A stretch of 14,833 nucleotides of DNA from an uncultured Lachnospiraceae bacterium (GTDB lineage: Bacteria; Bacillota_A; Clostridia; Lachnospirales; Lachnospiraceae): NCBI GenBank assembly GCA_902801585.1, contig CADCIU010000060.1, forward strand, positions 1-14,833, read 5' to 3'. A program made the position numbers and the translations under genes. The notes beneath the pieces were generated by a model. The model made no database searches. It was not told where the DNA came from and worked only from the letters and a program-made list of their open reading frames with translations. Shown here piece by piece: positions 14,505-14,833 of the stretch (the stretch's first letter is position 1; each line of letters begins with the position of its first letter).

Positions 14505-14833
14505 TTGTTGTGGTGGGGCCTTCACGCCTTATGCCTAGCTCGCTTGAAGGCATAGGACCCCTCCGCTTTTTTATTTCCTCTTTCTGGCCGGGTCCTCTCT
14601 CCTCAAACCAGACTAAGCTTGAAGTCACTGGACCCCTCCACTTTTTTATTTCCTCTTTCTGGCCGGGTCCTCTCCCCTCAAGTCAGATAAGCTTGAAGTC
14701 ACTGGACCCCTCCACTTTTTTATTTACTCTTTCTGGCCGGGTCCTCTATCTGATGCCAAGTCAAGCCTGAAGTCACTGGACCCCTCCACTTTTCTAATTT
14801 CCTCTTTCTGGCCGGGTCCTCTATCTGATGCCA
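14505..14833. repeat. Array of about 74-bp tandem repeats with hairpin cores, extending past the right edge
   Basis: Units start at 14555, 14630, 14704 and 14778 (lengths 75, 74, 74, last one cut by the window). A diverged half unit at about 14505-14554 forms the border. The first 44 bases of each unit are nearly invariant, and the remaining 30 vary. Each invariant part is bounded by GGACCC and GGGTCC, perfect inverted 6-mers, with an inner CCA/TGG pair, giving a hairpin with a pyrimidine-rich loop on the plus strand. The variable parts can also form small stems (for example TCAAG/CTTGA at about 14678-14696). Unit lengths are not multiples of three and no convincing protein is encoded. Apart from the pyk leader and promoter, the 14285-14504 stretch shows nothing else. 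Confidence 0.88.

Noticed and set aside
14510..14770. An 86-residue plus-strand repeat protein within the 74-bp array
   Set aside because: Unit lengths of 74 and 75 are not multiples of three, so the frame changes from unit to unit, and there is no ribosome site.
14505..14833. CRISPR array
   Set aside because: The constant part is about 44-53 bp, the intervening parts are only about 21-30 bp and related to one another, and no cas gene is present.

Overview
The window reads as chromosome of a Clostridia-type Firmicute, most like Lachnospiraceae. The evidence is the tmk/holB-type housekeeping cluster, an ATP-type PEP carboxykinase, a class C sortase, a Fn3-tailed secreted-protein remnant, GC-rich genes separated by AT-rich spacers, and GGAG-type ribosome binding sites. 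No species is named. Every supported gene lies on the minus strand, so transcription runs from right to left.

Right end (14833 to 7335): an array of about 74-bp tandem, hairpin-forming repeats runs off the right edge. It is followed by a promoter and a compact gene run: pyk (pyruvate kinase), a divergent guanylate-kinase-like gene, holB (DNA polymerase III delta'), ricT (PSP1 domain), trmN6-like methyltransferase, rsmI, and a class C sortase. Several joints overlap by 4-7 bases and no convincing terminator separates the genes, so they probably form one operon. This resembles the Bacillus tmk-yaaQ-yaaR-holB-yaaT-yabA-yabB-yabC block, with pyk added in front, a gmk-like gene where tmk would be, and yabA absent.

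Middle (6354 to 3411): a 231-residue secreted or membrane-anchored protein of two related beta-type repeats has a good promoter lying inside an 11-bp perfect dyad and a bidirectional terminator. It is followed by monocistronic pckA, with its own promoter, a roughly 175-nt leader containing a cre-like site, and a terminator.

Left end (3410 to 1): a decayed secreted protein (signal peptide, PPC-like piece, Fn3 end) carries two frame breaks. Next come tandem promoters driving a membrane-anchored PglF/CapD-type UDP-GlcNAc 4,6-dehydratase, and then the first 67 codons of a DegT/PglE-type aminotransferase. These last two are consecutive steps toward UDP-4-amino-4,6-dideoxy sugars, so a surface-glycan locus probably begins here.

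The most unusual features are the 74-bp hairpin array and a run of low-complexity in-frame insertions or tails in five neighbouring genes: HolB zinc module, both ends of RicT, RsmI N-terminus, sortase N-terminus, and a linker of the 231-residue protein. I see no defence system, CRISPR array, transposase, tRNA or rRNA. Most of the window is ordinary core genome.
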